Assembly: GCF_013283795.1 (NCBI RefSeq)
Contig: NZ_JABSOD010000013.1
Location: forward strand, 27,534 to 91,533
Direction: 5' to 3'
Origin: Rheinheimera lutimaris
Lineage (GTDB): Bacteria; Pseudomonadota; Gammaproteobacteria; Enterobacterales; Alteromonadaceae
DNA length: 64,000 bases
Under the pieces are notes generated by a model. The model was not told the DNA's origin and made no database searches. It saw only the letters and a program-made list of their open reading frames with translations. Made by a program: the position numbers and the translations under genes. The stretch's first letter is position 1. The number at the start of each line of letters is the position of its first letter. Below are positions 36,962 to 46,399 of this stretch, piece by piece.

Positions 36962-39073
36962 GTGCGCAGCTTGTTGCTCAGTTTGTTATTTGGCCTGTCA
37001 GCACTGTTAACGGCACTCTGGCTGGTGCTGCAATTCAGCAGCACTCCGGGTGAGCGCTGGCGCGAGCCTAACCCGGTGCAAGCCATAGCGCCGGCGCAAG
37101 CCGGGCCGCTGTTACAGATAACACAGCATATCCGCCTCACGCCCAGGCCGGACGATCCCTACCCTTATCCTATTGCGCTCGGTGAGCCCGGCCCGCTAAT
37201 ACCGCTTTACAGCGGCGGCCTGAGCTACCCGTTGTATTGCGATTTCAACCGACAAGGCCTAAGCGCCCCGCTAATTGATAATCAACAAGGTTATGGCGTG
37301 GCTGTAGCACAGCACGGTGCAACAACAGGCTACAGCAAAGACTGCCTGCATCCGGTACAGTTACTGTACTTTTATGTTAGTGCTGATGGCAGCATCAGCC
37401 CCTATCAGCAGCAACAGCCTGCAGCAGATGATTTATTGGTACGGCTTGAACTTGGCACGATAAACCGGCATTTTTACTACCTGCTGATGCCGGTGCAGGC
37501 AGCAGAAACCACTACGCGTAACAGCGCGACGCTATGGAACCGTAAACTGATTTACCAGTTTTACGGCGGCGTAGGTATTGGTTACCGCCAGGGCTACCTG
37601 CGACCAGATCGGCTGATCCGCGACCGGCTGGACGAACTGCGCCAGGGTTTTGCCGTAGCCAGTGCCAGCATTAATAAAACCAGCTATGGCTATAACTTTT
37701 TACTGGCCGAAGATACTGCCAGCCGGGTAAAGCGCCAGTTTATCAGCTTGTATGGCCAGCCACTGTATACGCTGGGTATTGGCGGTTCCGGCGGCGGTAT
37801 AGCGCAGTATTTACTGCTGCAAAATCACCCCGATCTACTCGACGGCGGCATAGCGCTGTACAGCTATCCGGATATGCTCAGTCAAACCCTGTATGCACTG
37901 GACTGCGATTTGCTGCATAACTATTACTACTTCGGCGCTGCAGACAAAGGTCGCTGGCAATCAATAACGCAACGCCAATCAGTGGAGGGCCTCAGCGTCT
38001 CGGCTGCGTACTCACTCAAGTTCGAAGCGCAGGTGTGGCTAGCCCAGCTCAGCAGCGGAATCTGGCCAACCCTGCCGGATGGTGCCACCCAATGCCATAA
38101 TGCCTGGCTGGGCTTGTCATCACTGGTACACAACCCAACTCAGGGTAAGCTGAAACGGCTTACCACCGATGAGATTTTGCCACAGGTAAACTGGAGCTAC
38201 TGGGGCGATATGGCCGGCATTTATGGTAAAGATCAACATGGCTTTGGCCATAGCTTGTGGGCCAATAACGGTGTGCAGTATGGCCTGCAGGCAGTAAAAA
38301 CAGGCGAGCTGAGTGTGGCTGAGTTTATTGCACTGAATAGCGCCGTCGGCAGTTGGCAGCAGCAATCGCAAAAGCAGGCTGAGCGCATCGCGTATCTGCC
38401 GTTTATAGATGTACCGCTGTGGCAAAGTGCATTTAGCCGGCAGAATATTATCAGCCGCACCGGTAACAGCCCGGCAGCACGTTTTAGTGCCGACCAGCAG
38501 GCGCTCGGTCGCGCTTACCGCTACGGCCAGTTATTTTTGGGTATGACCGACAAACCGATTCTGGATTTGCGCCACTACCTGGATCCACAGCTGGATATGC
38601 ATCATCTGCAGCCGTCGTTCTCTGCCCGCGAACGCTTAATAAAACGTAACGGCCATGCCGATAACCAACTGATTTGGGTTAGCCACCCTGATCACACCCC
38701 ACTGCCGCAGGCTATTGCCTTAATGGATCAGTGGTTAAGCCAACAGCAAAAACCGGCACAGGCTACAGATCAATGCTTTGCCGCCGACGGCAGCGTTATT
38801 GCCGGCGGCGCAACCGTATGGCAAACAGGTGAGTTATGCGCGCTGACTTATCCGCCACTCAGTAACAGCCGGTTGCAGGCCGGTGCACCGGCACATGGTT
38901 TGATGTTTAACTGTGCTTTAATCAGCGTAGATGTTGCCATAGCCAGGGGTGATTATTTGCCACTGGATATGCAACCTTATGCTGCACAATTACAGGCCGT
39001 GTTCCCGGCGGGAGTCTGTGATTACAATCTGCCGGATCAGGCGTTACCTGCAGAGCTAGCCTTTCCCTATTGA
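36962..39073 (+). CDS. DUF6351-like secreted or anchored alpha/beta hydrolase
   Basis: 703 residues. An N-terminal signal or anchor lies at about 4-24. The nucleophile elbow GIGGSGGGI places the putative catalytic serine at 276. Downstream, RYGQLFLGMTDKPILDLRHYLD and WVSHPDH regions could carry the acid and histidine. The overall sequence resembles DUF6351, a group of large uncharacterised hydrolases. The start is GTG at 36962 with GGAGG nearby. It converges on the glycerol-3-phosphate dehydrogenase homologue, overlapping its end by 18 bases. Substrate unknown. Confidence 0.62.
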   Translation: MRSLLLSLLFGLSALLTALWLVLQFSSTPGERWREPNPVQAIAPAQAGPLLQITQHIRLTPRPDDPYPYPIALGEPGPLIPLYSGGLSYPLYCDFNRQGLSAPLIDNQQGYGVAVAQHGATTGYSKDCLHPVQLLYFYVSADGSISPYQQQQPAADDLLVRLELGTINRHFYYLLMPVQAAETTTRNSATLWNRKLIYQFYGGVGIGYRQGYLRPDRLIRDRLDELRQGFAVASASINKTSYGYNFLLAEDTASRVKRQFISLYGQPLYTLGIGGSGGGIAQYLLLQNHPDLLDGGIALYSYPDMLSQTLYALDCDLLHNYYYFGAADKGRWQSITQRQSVEGLSVSAAYSLKFEAQVWLAQLSSGIWPTLPDGATQCHNAWLGLSSLVHNPTQGKLKRLTTDEILPQVNWSYWGDMAGIYGKDQHGFGHSLWANNGVQYGLQAVKTGELSVAEFIALNSAVGSWQQQSQKQAERIAYLPFIDVPLWQSAFSRQNIISRTGNSPAARFSADQQALGRAYRYGQLFLGMTDKPILDLRHYLDPQLDMHHLQPSFSARERLIKRNGHADNQLIWVSHPDHTPLPQAIALMDQWLSQQQKPAQATDQCFAADGSVIAGGATVWQTGELCALTYPPLSNSRLQAGAPAHGLMFNCALISVDVAIARGDYLPLDMQPYAAQLQAVFPAGVCDYNLPDQALPAELAFPY

Positions 39074-40135
39074 CTGCGCTACGCGCTGGCTAACCTGTTT
39101 ACCCAGCGCCCGCGCAGTGGTCCATTTACCACCGGACACTGTCAACAATTGGCCCTGCCAGTTAAGCTGATATTCGCGGCTGGCTTTGCTGGCGTTGGCA
39201 GTGCCGCCCAGCAATGGCCGCACGCCGGCAAAATCGGCTAATACGGTTGCAGCACCGGCTCGCTGTTGAAAATAATGGTTATATACATCAAGCAAATAAT
39301 CACGCTCTGCAGCAGAGCATTTAATCGGCTCATCCAGTTGCTGGCGTACTTCGGTCGTGCCAAGCAGGGTGTTACCCTGATACGGCAGTACAAATACAAT
39401 GCGCGCTTCGCCCGGCACCTCCAGCATATGGCCGTAGCGGCTTATCGCCGGCAGCAGCAAATGGCTGCCGCGCACTAAATCCAGCGGCTGCTGTGCTAAT
39501 CCCGACTGTTTCAGCAATTGCTGGCTCCAGGGCCCCGCCACATTTACCACCCGATCAAACTGTTGCCAGCCATTGCCAAGCAACACGCGGCCATCGGCGG
39601 CCACCTGCTGCGCTGGGTTGTGTTCAAACAATTGCACACCGGCTTTGCGACATTGCTGCGCCATCCACAGCCCCAGCTTTTGATCATCCATCTGACCGTC
39701 AAAAAACAGGTAAGCACCGCTTAAGCCTTCTGCCTTTAACTGTGGTGAGCAGCGTAGCGCTTGCGCTGCCGTTAACCAGCGATGGCGGCCGATACCTTTG
39801 CGACCGGCAAAGGCGTCGTACAGCCACAGGCCTATTTTTAACTGCCAGCGGGCACGACGCGAGTCGTTATACAAGGGATATAAGATGGGTAACCTTCGCG
39901 TGAGTTGCGGTGCCTTTTTCAGCCACCAGCGCCGCTCCTGCAGCGCTTCGCGCACCAGGCGGAATTCGCCCTGCTCCAGATAACGCAAGCCACCATGCAG
40001 TAATTTCGATGACGCAGCACTGGTGGCCTGCATCAGGCTGTCGCGCTCAAACAAACTAACATTATATCCGGCCAGCGCCAGCTGCCAGGCGCTGCTTAAG
40101 CCGTTAATGCCACCACCAATTACCGCAATTTTCAT
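39056..40135 (-). CDS. Short FAD-dependent glycerol-3-phosphate dehydrogenase homologue
   Basis: 359 residues. The FAD-binding motif GGGINGLSSAWQLALAGYNV starts at residue 7, followed by SSKLLHGGLRYLEQGEFRLV, characteristic of GlpD. The end SGGKWTTARALG matches the FAD domain end. GlpD is about 500 residues; the C-terminal helical domain is absent, so this is a short family member. It may oxidise glycerol-3-phosphate or a related substrate. No glp regulator or transporter is nearby. It lies 13 bp downstream of proB on the same strand. Confidence 0.8.
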   Translation of the reverse strand: MKIAVIGGGINGLSSAWQLALAGYNVSLFERDSLMQATSAASSKLLHGGLRYLEQGEFRLVREALQERRWWLKKAPQLTRRLPILYPLYNDSRRARWQLKIGLWLYDAFAGRKGIGRHRWLTAAQALRCSPQLKAEGLSGAYLFFDGQMDDQKLGLWMAQQCRKAGVQLFEHNPAQQVAADGRVLLGNGWQQFDRVVNVAGPWSQQLLKQSGLAQQPLDLVRGSHLLLPAISRYGHMLEVPGEARIVFVLPYQGNTLLGTTEVRQQLDEPIKCSAAERDYLLDVYNHYFQQRAGAATVLADFAGVRPLLGGTANASKASREYQLNWQGQLLTVSGGKWTTARALGKQVSQRVAQSIGKG

Positions 40136-40148
40136 CCGCCACCTGTCT

Positions 40149-41261
40149 TTAACTTGTCAGCGCAATATCATCCCGGTGCACCACTTCTTCACTGGGGCAA
40201 AAACCCAGCGTATCAGCAATTTGTTGACTGTGTAAGCCTTTGATTAACTGCAGCTCAGTCGCGCTGTATTGGCAAATGCCCTTAGCCAATTGCTTACCGC
40301 CACTGTCGCACAACCAAATTGCATCACCTTTATCAAAGCGCCCATTTACTGCGGTAACGCCTTTTGCCAGTAGCGATGCGCCTTTATGCAACAAGGCCTG
40401 CACTGCTCCACTGTCGAGCACGATACTGCCCTGGCTTTTTAAGCTGTTAAGCAACCAATGTTTTTTGGCGCTAAGCCGGTCCTGTTGGCGCAAAAACAAG
40501 GTACCAGCCTGCTCTCCACGCAACAACATGTCAAAGCTTCCGGCTTTTTGGCCGTTGATAATCAACGTATCGACGCCCAGTTTAGTGGCTTTTTCTGCTG
40601 CCTGAATTTTAGTCAGCATGCCACCAGTGCCAATAGCATGATGGCTGCCACCGGCCATGGCATAAATGCCGGCATCTATCTGTGCTACCTTAGGTATAAA
40701 GCGGGCTTCAGGCGTGGTTCTGGGGTTAGCACTGTACAGGCCATCAATATCCGAGCAAATAATCAGTGCATCGGCATCCACCAATACCGCCACCATCGCT
40801 GCCAGGTTATCGTTATCACCTACTTTCAGTTCAGCCGTGGCCACGCTGTCGTTTTCGTTAACGATAGGCAGTACCTGGTTAGCCAGCAAAGTACGTAGCG
40901 TATTGTCGATATTCAGGTAACGGCGCCGGTCAGCTAAATCATCATGTGTCAGTAAAATTTGTGCACAACGAAAATCAAACAGGTTGCTCCAGGTCGCCAT
41001 CATCTGCGTTTGGCCTACTGCCGCCATCGCTTGCTTAATATTGATTGGCAGCGGTTGATGGGCAAAGGCAATAGCAGAGCGGCCGGCCGCCACGCTGCCG
41101 GATGATACCAATACTACCTCTGTTCCGAGCTGACGACATTCACTGATAAAGCGGGCAATAGCCAATAGATAGCGGGTAGAACACCCTTTAGCATCGGGGG
41201 AAATCAGCGCACTGCCAACCTTGATAACAATGCGCCGCCAGGCTGAATTCAACATAGACAC
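40149..41261 (-). CDS. proB: Glutamate 5-kinase ProB
   Basis: 370 residues. An amino-acid-kinase domain (about 8-255, IVIKVGSALISPD, then VSSGSVAAG) is followed by a PUA domain (about 280-365). It performs the first step of proline synthesis. The usual partner proA is not adjacent. It is followed by the GlpD-like gene after 13 bp. Confidence 0.92.
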   Translation of the reverse strand: MSMLNSAWRRIVIKVGSALISPDAKGCSTRYLLAIARFISECRQLGTEVVLVSSGSVAAGRSAIAFAHQPLPINIKQAMAAVGQTQMMATWSNLFDFRCAQILLTHDDLADRRRYLNIDNTLRTLLANQVLPIVNENDSVATAELKVGDNDNLAAMVAVLVDADALIICSDIDGLYSANPRTTPEARFIPKVAQIDAGIYAMAGGSHHAIGTGGMLTKIQAAEKATKLGVDTLIINGQKAGSFDMLLRGEQAGTLFLRQQDRLSAKKHWLLNSLKSQGSIVLDSGAVQALLHKGASLLAKGVTAVNGRFDKGDAIWLCDSGGKQLAKGICQYSATELQLIKGLHSQQIADTLGFCPSEEVVHRDDIALTS

Positions 41262-41316
41262 ACCTTAGTGCTGCAGTAGTATCAGCAGCTTAAAGTTTGG
41301 GTGTCTATATGTCTAT

Positions 41317-41835
41317 TCAATTCTTTGTCCTTGCCATAGCAATTTCACAATTGCCGGCAGACAGATGGGTAAAGCCACCATAAGCGGCCAGCACCAGTTG
41401 ATCATCGGTCAGCTTTTTTACCTGCCAGCTTACCTGACCACTGCCAAATGCCGGATGATCGATAACAAAAGAGCCCGGCGATTGACGGATAGCATACTTA
41501 AAAGTGTCCATCCGCTGCTGTTGGCTGATGTGTTGCACCATCTGGCGCTCGCTGAAAATCCAGGTTTTACGCATAGCACTGTCTTGCTGCACCATACCAT
41601 CCGGCACATCAGATGTACCCACTTCGCACCAACTGCCGGCAATCAGGTTATCGACAGCTTGTTGTGATTGCTCAGCAAAACGGATATCCAGTTTAACTTC
41701 GTCACCGCTGCGGCACGGCTCGCCCTGAAATACGACTTCGCCGGTGCTGTCTGTGCATTTATATACTTCTGCTACAACAGGTTGCATCATGCAAGCACTG
41801 CCAAGCACTATTAAAAAGCGCGCAATTATTGTCAT
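41317..41835 (-). CDS. DUF4124 exported protein
   Basis: 172 residues. A signal peptide (about 1-22, ending VVAEVYKC) is followed by the DUF4124 module VYKCTDSTGEVVFQGEPC, with a cysteine pair near residues 26 and 41. The C-terminal region has two further cysteines and no family I recognise. Periplasmic location is expected. It lies 55 bp upstream of proB on the same strand. Confidence 0.72.
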   Translation of the reverse strand: MTIIARFLIVLGSACMMQPVVAEVYKCTDSTGEVVFQGEPCRSGDEVKLDIRFAEQSQQAVDNLIAGSWCEVGTSDVPDGMVQQDSAMRKTWIFSERQMVQHISQQQRMDTFKYAIRQSPGSFVIDHPAFGSGQVSWQVKKLTDDQLVLAAYGGFTHLSAGNCEIAMARTKN

Positions 41836-42035
41836 TATTCAATTCCTTTTTATCCGCATCAGCTGTGCTGAGCGTAATTAAACCCGCCTACAATACTGAA
41901 AAATGCCGGCAAAGTGAACAAAGCACACAAAATATACAAAAAAACAACAAAAGCATAAAGCTAAAGCCGTTATAGTTCAGCACGAATTCAGCTGAATAAA
42001 CTAAGCTGGCTATAACCAACGTTCCGGAGTGTATT

Positions 42036-42674
42036 ATGCGCCGTTCCTCATTGTTAGTTTCGATAATGTCTGCCAGCCTGGTTGTCGCAGGTTGCGCTTC
42101 CACTGAATACTCCAACACCACTAAAGGTGCTGCTATCGGCGCTGTCGTAGGTGCCGTGGCCGGTAAAGCAACCGGCAATCACAAAGATAAACGTCTGGTT
42201 ATTGGTGCCGCCGTAGGCGCGCTGGCAGGTGCCGCTGTCGGCAGCTATATGGATAAGCAGGAAAAAGCGCTGAACGAAGAACTCAGCGGCAGCGGAGTTA
42301 AAGTAGTACGCGAAGGCGATAAACTACGGCTGGATATTCCGGCACAATTAACTTTTGATGTTAACCGCTCAGATATCCGTTCTAACTTGTATCCGGTATT
42401 TAATGATATAGCCAAGGTACTGCGTGATTATGAAAAAACGATGCTGGTTGTGGCAGGCCACACTGACGATACCGGGCCGTATCAATACAATATGAATTTG
42501 TCCCAAGCGCGGGCCGACAGTGTAAAACAATATCTGCTGGCGCAGAATGTACAATCTATTCGGGTAGAAACGAAGGGCTATGGCCCGAATTACCCGGTGG
42601 TACCGAACACCTCAGAGGCTAACCGTACTTTAAACCGTAGGGTTGAAATTCATATAGAGCCGATTGTTGAGTAA
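42036..42674 (+). CDS. OmpA-family lipoprotein with glycine-zipper, YiaD-like
   Basis: 212 residues. A lipoprotein signal ends at the lipobox VVAGC with Cys20. A glycine-zipper region follows (about 31-72, AAIGAVVGAVAG). The OmpA-like peptidoglycan-binding domain is at about 95-210, with GHTDDTG, NLSQARADSV and the end LNRRVEIHI. It should be anchored in the outer membrane and bind peptidoglycan. CGGAG lies before the ATG. A GC-rich hairpin (42698-42718) without a T-run follows the stop. Confidence 0.88.
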   Translation: MRRSSLLVSIMSASLVVAGCASTEYSNTTKGAAIGAVVGAVAGKATGNHKDKRLVIGAAVGALAGAAVGSYMDKQEKALNEELSGSGVKVVREGDKLRLDIPAQLTFDVNRSDIRSNLYPVFNDIAKVLRDYEKTMLVVAGHTDDTGPYQYNMNLSQARADSVKQYLLAQNVQSIRVETKGYGPNYPVVPNTSEANRTLNRRVEIHIEPIVE

Positions 42675-42903
42675 CTACTGACTAGCAAAAGTAATCCCAG
42701 CCGGCTCCCCGCCGGCTGCCACGCAAAAATTACACCTAAAAAGAACTTAAATTAAACTTTTTTTACAAAATACAAACTCTTAGCTAAGCTTTTCGCTGAA
42801 CTCATCTGACATGAGTCCATTTCGCTGCTTATTGCTTGGCCAGAAGTATGTATCAAGCATGTTGTTGGCAGTTATTCGTTAAAATAACAATAAGGAATAC
42901 TGC

Positions 42904-45768
42904 ATGCGCATCTACTATTCACCCATATCACTAGGTGTACTTAGCGCTCTCAGTCTGATCTCTATCAACGCTGAAGCTCAGGAAACAACTACAGACAAAA
43001 GTGTCGAACGTATTGAAGTTACCGGCAGCCGCATTAAACAGACAGAGTTGGAGGGCCGTAGTCCGGTGCAAATTCTGGACCGTGACGCCATCGATCGCTC
43101 TGGTTTGTCATCTATTGGTGACATTATCCAGAATATTACAGCTTCGGGTTCAGCACTTAATACAAAGTTTAATTCCAGCGGCAACTTTGGTTTTCCACCG
43201 GATGGGGGCGGCGTTGGTGCGGGCGCCACAACGGTAGATTTACGCCATTTGGGTGCAAAACGGGTGTTGGTGCTGGTCGATGGTATTCGCTGGGTGAACG
43301 AGAGCTCTGCCTCAGGAGTTGGGGGTGTAGTGGATTTAAACACTATACCGCTGGCGATCGTCGAGCGTATTGAAGTGTTGGAAGATGGTGCTTCATCTAT
43401 TTATGGTTCGGATGCCATTGCCGGCGTAGTCAACATTATTACCCGCCGCGCCGCGACCGGCGTAACCCTTAGCACCAGCTTTGGCCAATTTAGCAAAAGC
43501 GACGGTGATACCAGCACATTTGAACTAAGCTTTGGCGGCGAAAGTGACAAACACAGCTATTTTATGGCAGCCAGCTACAACGAACAAAAGTCTGTTGCGG
43601 CTGATACCAGAGCACAGTCCAGCCTGCCAGTACCGGGCACCGGCCTGGCTTTTGGCAGTTCAGCTATTCCAGGTGGCCGCTTTATCATCAATGACCCAAA
43701 TACTGGCGCCTCATTAGATTTAGTGCCAAACGCCGGCATTACCAGCCCGAATTACGATCCAACCCTCGGCGATAGCTGTGACCGTACCGATGACTTTCAC
43801 TGCTTTACCACAGCAGACCGTTTTAACTATTCCAGTTATAACCTGTTGCAAACACCGAGCAAAAGAGTGTCACTTTACGCACAGCAACGCTATGAATTTA
43901 CACCTGATACCAACTGGTACCTACGCGCTTTGTACAACCAGCGCAGCAGCGTGAATCAGGCAGCCGCGGAGCCTATGTTTATCGGCACCTTCTCGCCCAG
44001 CAACTACTGGATGGATAATTTGACCATTGCCGCTGACAATCCATACAACCCGTTTGGTTTTGACTTGGTAGCATCAGGTGCCGACCCCATTTTGGAGCTG
44101 GCTGGTAAACGCCCGCTTGAGGGCGGAGCCAGACGCTTTGAGCAAGACGTAGACACCTTTTATATTGGCTCGGGTATCGAAGGCCAACTGGAATTAGCCG
44201 GTAATCTTTATTACTGGGACGTCAATGCAGCGTATAGCACTAACCGAGCCAAACAAGATAACTTCGGCAGTTATAATGCAAGGCGCGTTGCTACCGCACT
44301 GGGGCCTTTAGCAAGCTGTCAGGCTGATCCTGCTTGTGTGCCGTTAAATATCTTTGGCGTTGGCAGTATCACGCCCGATATGCTCGGCTATATTCAACCG
44401 ATTGTTCGCGATACCAGCGAAAACAAACTAAGCTTGTACTCTGCCAACTTCACCGGTGACTTGATTGAACTGCCAGCCGGCGCACTAAGCTTTGCTTCAG
44501 GTTGGGAATATCGGAAATACACCGGTGAATACAACCCGGACGGTCTTACCGTAGCGGGTGAATACAATGGTGTAGTGTCTTTACCCACTTCAGGTTCACT
44601 CAATGTTAATGAATTATTTGTCGAGTTTAATGTCCCCTTGCTGGCAGATCTGCCACTGGCAAAACAACTGGATTTAAGCCTGGCAAGCCGTTACTCCGAT
44701 TATTCAACATTTGGCAGTGAGACCACCAGCAAAGTAAGTTTTCGCTGGTTAATGCAGGATGAGCTGTTGTTCCGCGGCAGTTGGTCTGAAGGCTTCCGGG
44801 CACCAAACATCGGCGAGCTGTTTGGTTCTGCCAGTGGCTTTGACGCCGTTTTATCGGACCCATGCTCTGAGCCAACAGCTGCGCTGGCAGCAAATTGCGC
44901 AAGCTTAGGCGTGCCGGTAAACTATCAGCAACCTAACCCGCAAATCAGTGTTGTCACTGGCGGTAATCGCGATCTGGCCCCGGAAACTTCGACCAGCTAC
45001 AATCTTGGTATGGTGTTCAGTCCGGAGTTTGCTGCTGCAACGGCTTGGTCGGAGCGGTTGGACATCGGTGTCAGTTGGTATCAGCATGAACTTGAAGGTG
45101 CAATTCAGGCTTTGGATGCACAGACGCAACTGAATTTGTGTGTGCAAACGCTGTCGGACACATTTTGTAATGGCATTGGGCGCAACCAGTTAGGTGCGAT
45201 AGATCAGTTTAATAACGTCCTGACTAACATTGGCAGTATTAACACTTCTGGCCTGGACTTCGATATCGGCTGGTTATTGCCACAAACCAGCTTTGGTCAA
45301 TTTGATGTAAAACTGCGCGCGACCCTGGTTGAAGATTACAAAGTCCTGGATGCCAATGGTCAGCTGCAACCAAAAACAGTCGGCATTGAAGCCAACGATT
45401 CAGCAATTCCGGAGTGGAGCGGTAATTTGGCATTAAACTGGAAGCTTAATGCCTGGCAAGCCGGTTGGACAATGCGCTATACCAGTGATCTGGAAGAAAG
45501 CTGTGGCGATGCAGCAAGCTTTGCCATTTGCCGCAATAACCCTAAAGTAGGACAAAATCGCCTTGGTAGCACCACTTACCATGATGCCCAATTAAGCTGG
45601 CGCACTGACGCGGTATTGTCAGGCATGCAGCTAAGTTTCGGTATCAATAACCTATTTGGAAAAGAGCCACCGGTTTGTCTATCCTGCTCCTTAAATGGCT
45701 ATGACCCGTCAACCTATGATATGCCGGGTAGCAGATACTGGTATCTGCGCGCCACCTTTAGCTTGTAA
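42904..45768 (+). CDS. TonB-dependent receptor
   Basis: 954 residues. A signal peptide (1-25, ending NAEA) is followed by the plug domain (IEVTGSRIKQTELEGRSPVQ, then DLRHLGAKRVLVLVDG and EDGASSIYGSDAIAGVVNII). The 22-strand barrel ends at the C-terminal YLRATFSL. Paired cysteines in several barrel loops (for example DSCDRTDDFHC, CSEPTAALAANC, CLSC) suggest disulfide-stabilised outer loops. No TonB/ExbBD, hydrolase or regulator is adjacent, so the ligand cannot be inferred; nothing shows iron uptake specifically. Confidence 0.9.
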   Translation: MRIYYSPISLGVLSALSLISINAEAQETTTDKSVERIEVTGSRIKQTELEGRSPVQILDRDAIDRSGLSSIGDIIQNITASGSALNTKFNSSGNFGFPPDGGGVGAGATTVDLRHLGAKRVLVLVDGIRWVNESSASGVGGVVDLNTIPLAIVERIEVLEDGASSIYGSDAIAGVVNIITRRAATGVTLSTSFGQFSKSDGDTSTFELSFGGESDKHSYFMAASYNEQKSVAADTRAQSSLPVPGTGLAFGSSAIPGGRFIINDPNTGASLDLVPNAGITSPNYDPTLGDSCDRTDDFHCFTTADRFNYSSYNLLQTPSKRVSLYAQQRYEFTPDTNWYLRALYNQRSSVNQAAAEPMFIGTFSPSNYWMDNLTIAADNPYNPFGFDLVASGADPILELAGKRPLEGGARRFEQDVDTFYIGSGIEGQLELAGNLYYWDVNAAYSTNRAKQDNFGSYNARRVATALGPLASCQADPACVPLNIFGVGSITPDMLGYIQPIVRDTSENKLSLYSANFTGDLIELPAGALSFASGWEYRKYTGEYNPDGLTVAGEYNGVVSLPTSGSLNVNELFVEFNVPLLADLPLAKQLDLSLASRYSDYSTFGSETTSKVSFRWLMQDELLFRGSWSEGFRAPNIGELFGSASGFDAVLSDPCSEPTAALAANCASLGVPVNYQQPNPQISVVTGGNRDLAPETSTSYNLGMVFSPEFAAATAWSERLDIGVSWYQHELEGAIQALDAQTQLNLCVQTLSDTFCNGIGRNQLGAIDQFNNVLTNIGSINTSGLDFDIGWLLPQTSFGQFDVKLRATLVEDYKVLDANGQLQPKTVGIEANDSAIPEWSGNLALNWKLNAWQAGWTMRYTSDLEESCGDAASFAICRNNPKVGQNRLGSTTYHDAQLSWRTDAVLSGMQLSFGINNLFGKEPPVCLSCSLNGYDPSTYDMPGSRYWYLRATFSL

Positions 45769-45770
45769 GC

Positions 45771-45800
45771 AAAAAGCCCCGCGGCGCGGGGCTTTTTCTT
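45771..45800. terminator. Bidirectional terminator between TonB receptor and DUF4124 gene
   Basis: A 12-bp stem (AAAAAGCCCCGC at 45771-45782 with its complement at 45786-45797) has a three-base loop. A-rich and T-rich flanks let it serve both convergent genes. Confidence 0.92.
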
Positions 45801-45815
45801 AACAGGAGGGGACAC

Positions 45816-46262
45816 TTAGTTTTGCGCGTATTGCCGTTCCAGATTACCGGCTTTTAATTTCAGGCTGGCAAGATTGCTGCGTTCGGCCTGAATTTTCTCG
45901 TCGTATTGCTGTTCCATCCGGTCAATCTTTTGCTGCAATGTCGCAAGTTCTTCTGCTTTAGGGAAGCTGCGACGCAACTTGTACAAATCTGATTTAAGTA
46001 CATCCAGCTGTTGTTGTTTTTCCTGTTCCAGCTTGCTGATCTGAAACTCAACAAAACGCCCCTGGCGTTTAAGTGCATCTACTTGCTGTTTAAATTCGCT
46101 GCGGGTGCCAATCATCGCCGTACCGAGTGGTCGCATATCTACCTGCTCTGCTTCAGCAGCACAGGGAAACTGGCTAAACTCAACTACGCCGTTTTGCTCA
46201 CACTTATACACCGCAGCTTGTGCGGAAAATGCACCTAAAAACAACAAGTAACAATATTTCAT
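45816..46262 (-). CDS. DUF4124 exported coiled-coil protein
   Basis: 148 residues from ATG 46262. This start gives a good signal peptide (MKYCYLLFLGAFSAQA); an upstream in-frame start at 46331 adds an unlikely hydrophobic leader. The DUF4124 motif AVYKCEQNGVVEFSQFPC with two cysteines follows directly. The rest (about 50-148) is a charged coiled coil (QISKLEQEKQQQLDVLK, LQQKIDRMEQQYDEK). Function unknown. Confidence 0.72.
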   Translation of the reverse strand: MKYCYLLFLGAFSAQAAVYKCEQNGVVEFSQFPCAAEAEQVDMRPLGTAMIGTRSEFKQQVDALKRQGRFVEFQISKLEQEKQQQLDVLKSDLYKLRRSFPKAEELATLQQKIDRMEQQYDEKIQAERSNLASLKLKAGNLERQYAQN

Positions 46263-46399
46263 TATTTTGCACCCCACATATGAGCAATAAATGTACAGAA
46301 AGCTTGCCAAATACGCAAGCTGGCTTAGCAATTTATTTCTCTGTTCAGCCTGATGTCAGTGTAGCAGTTTTATCAGGCTGACAACTGTGTCCGGCAAAT

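Noticed and set aside
42698-42718. GC-rich hairpin after the OmpA-family lipoprotein as a terminator
   Set aside because: The stem is good but no T-run follows on either strand, so termination cannot be supported.
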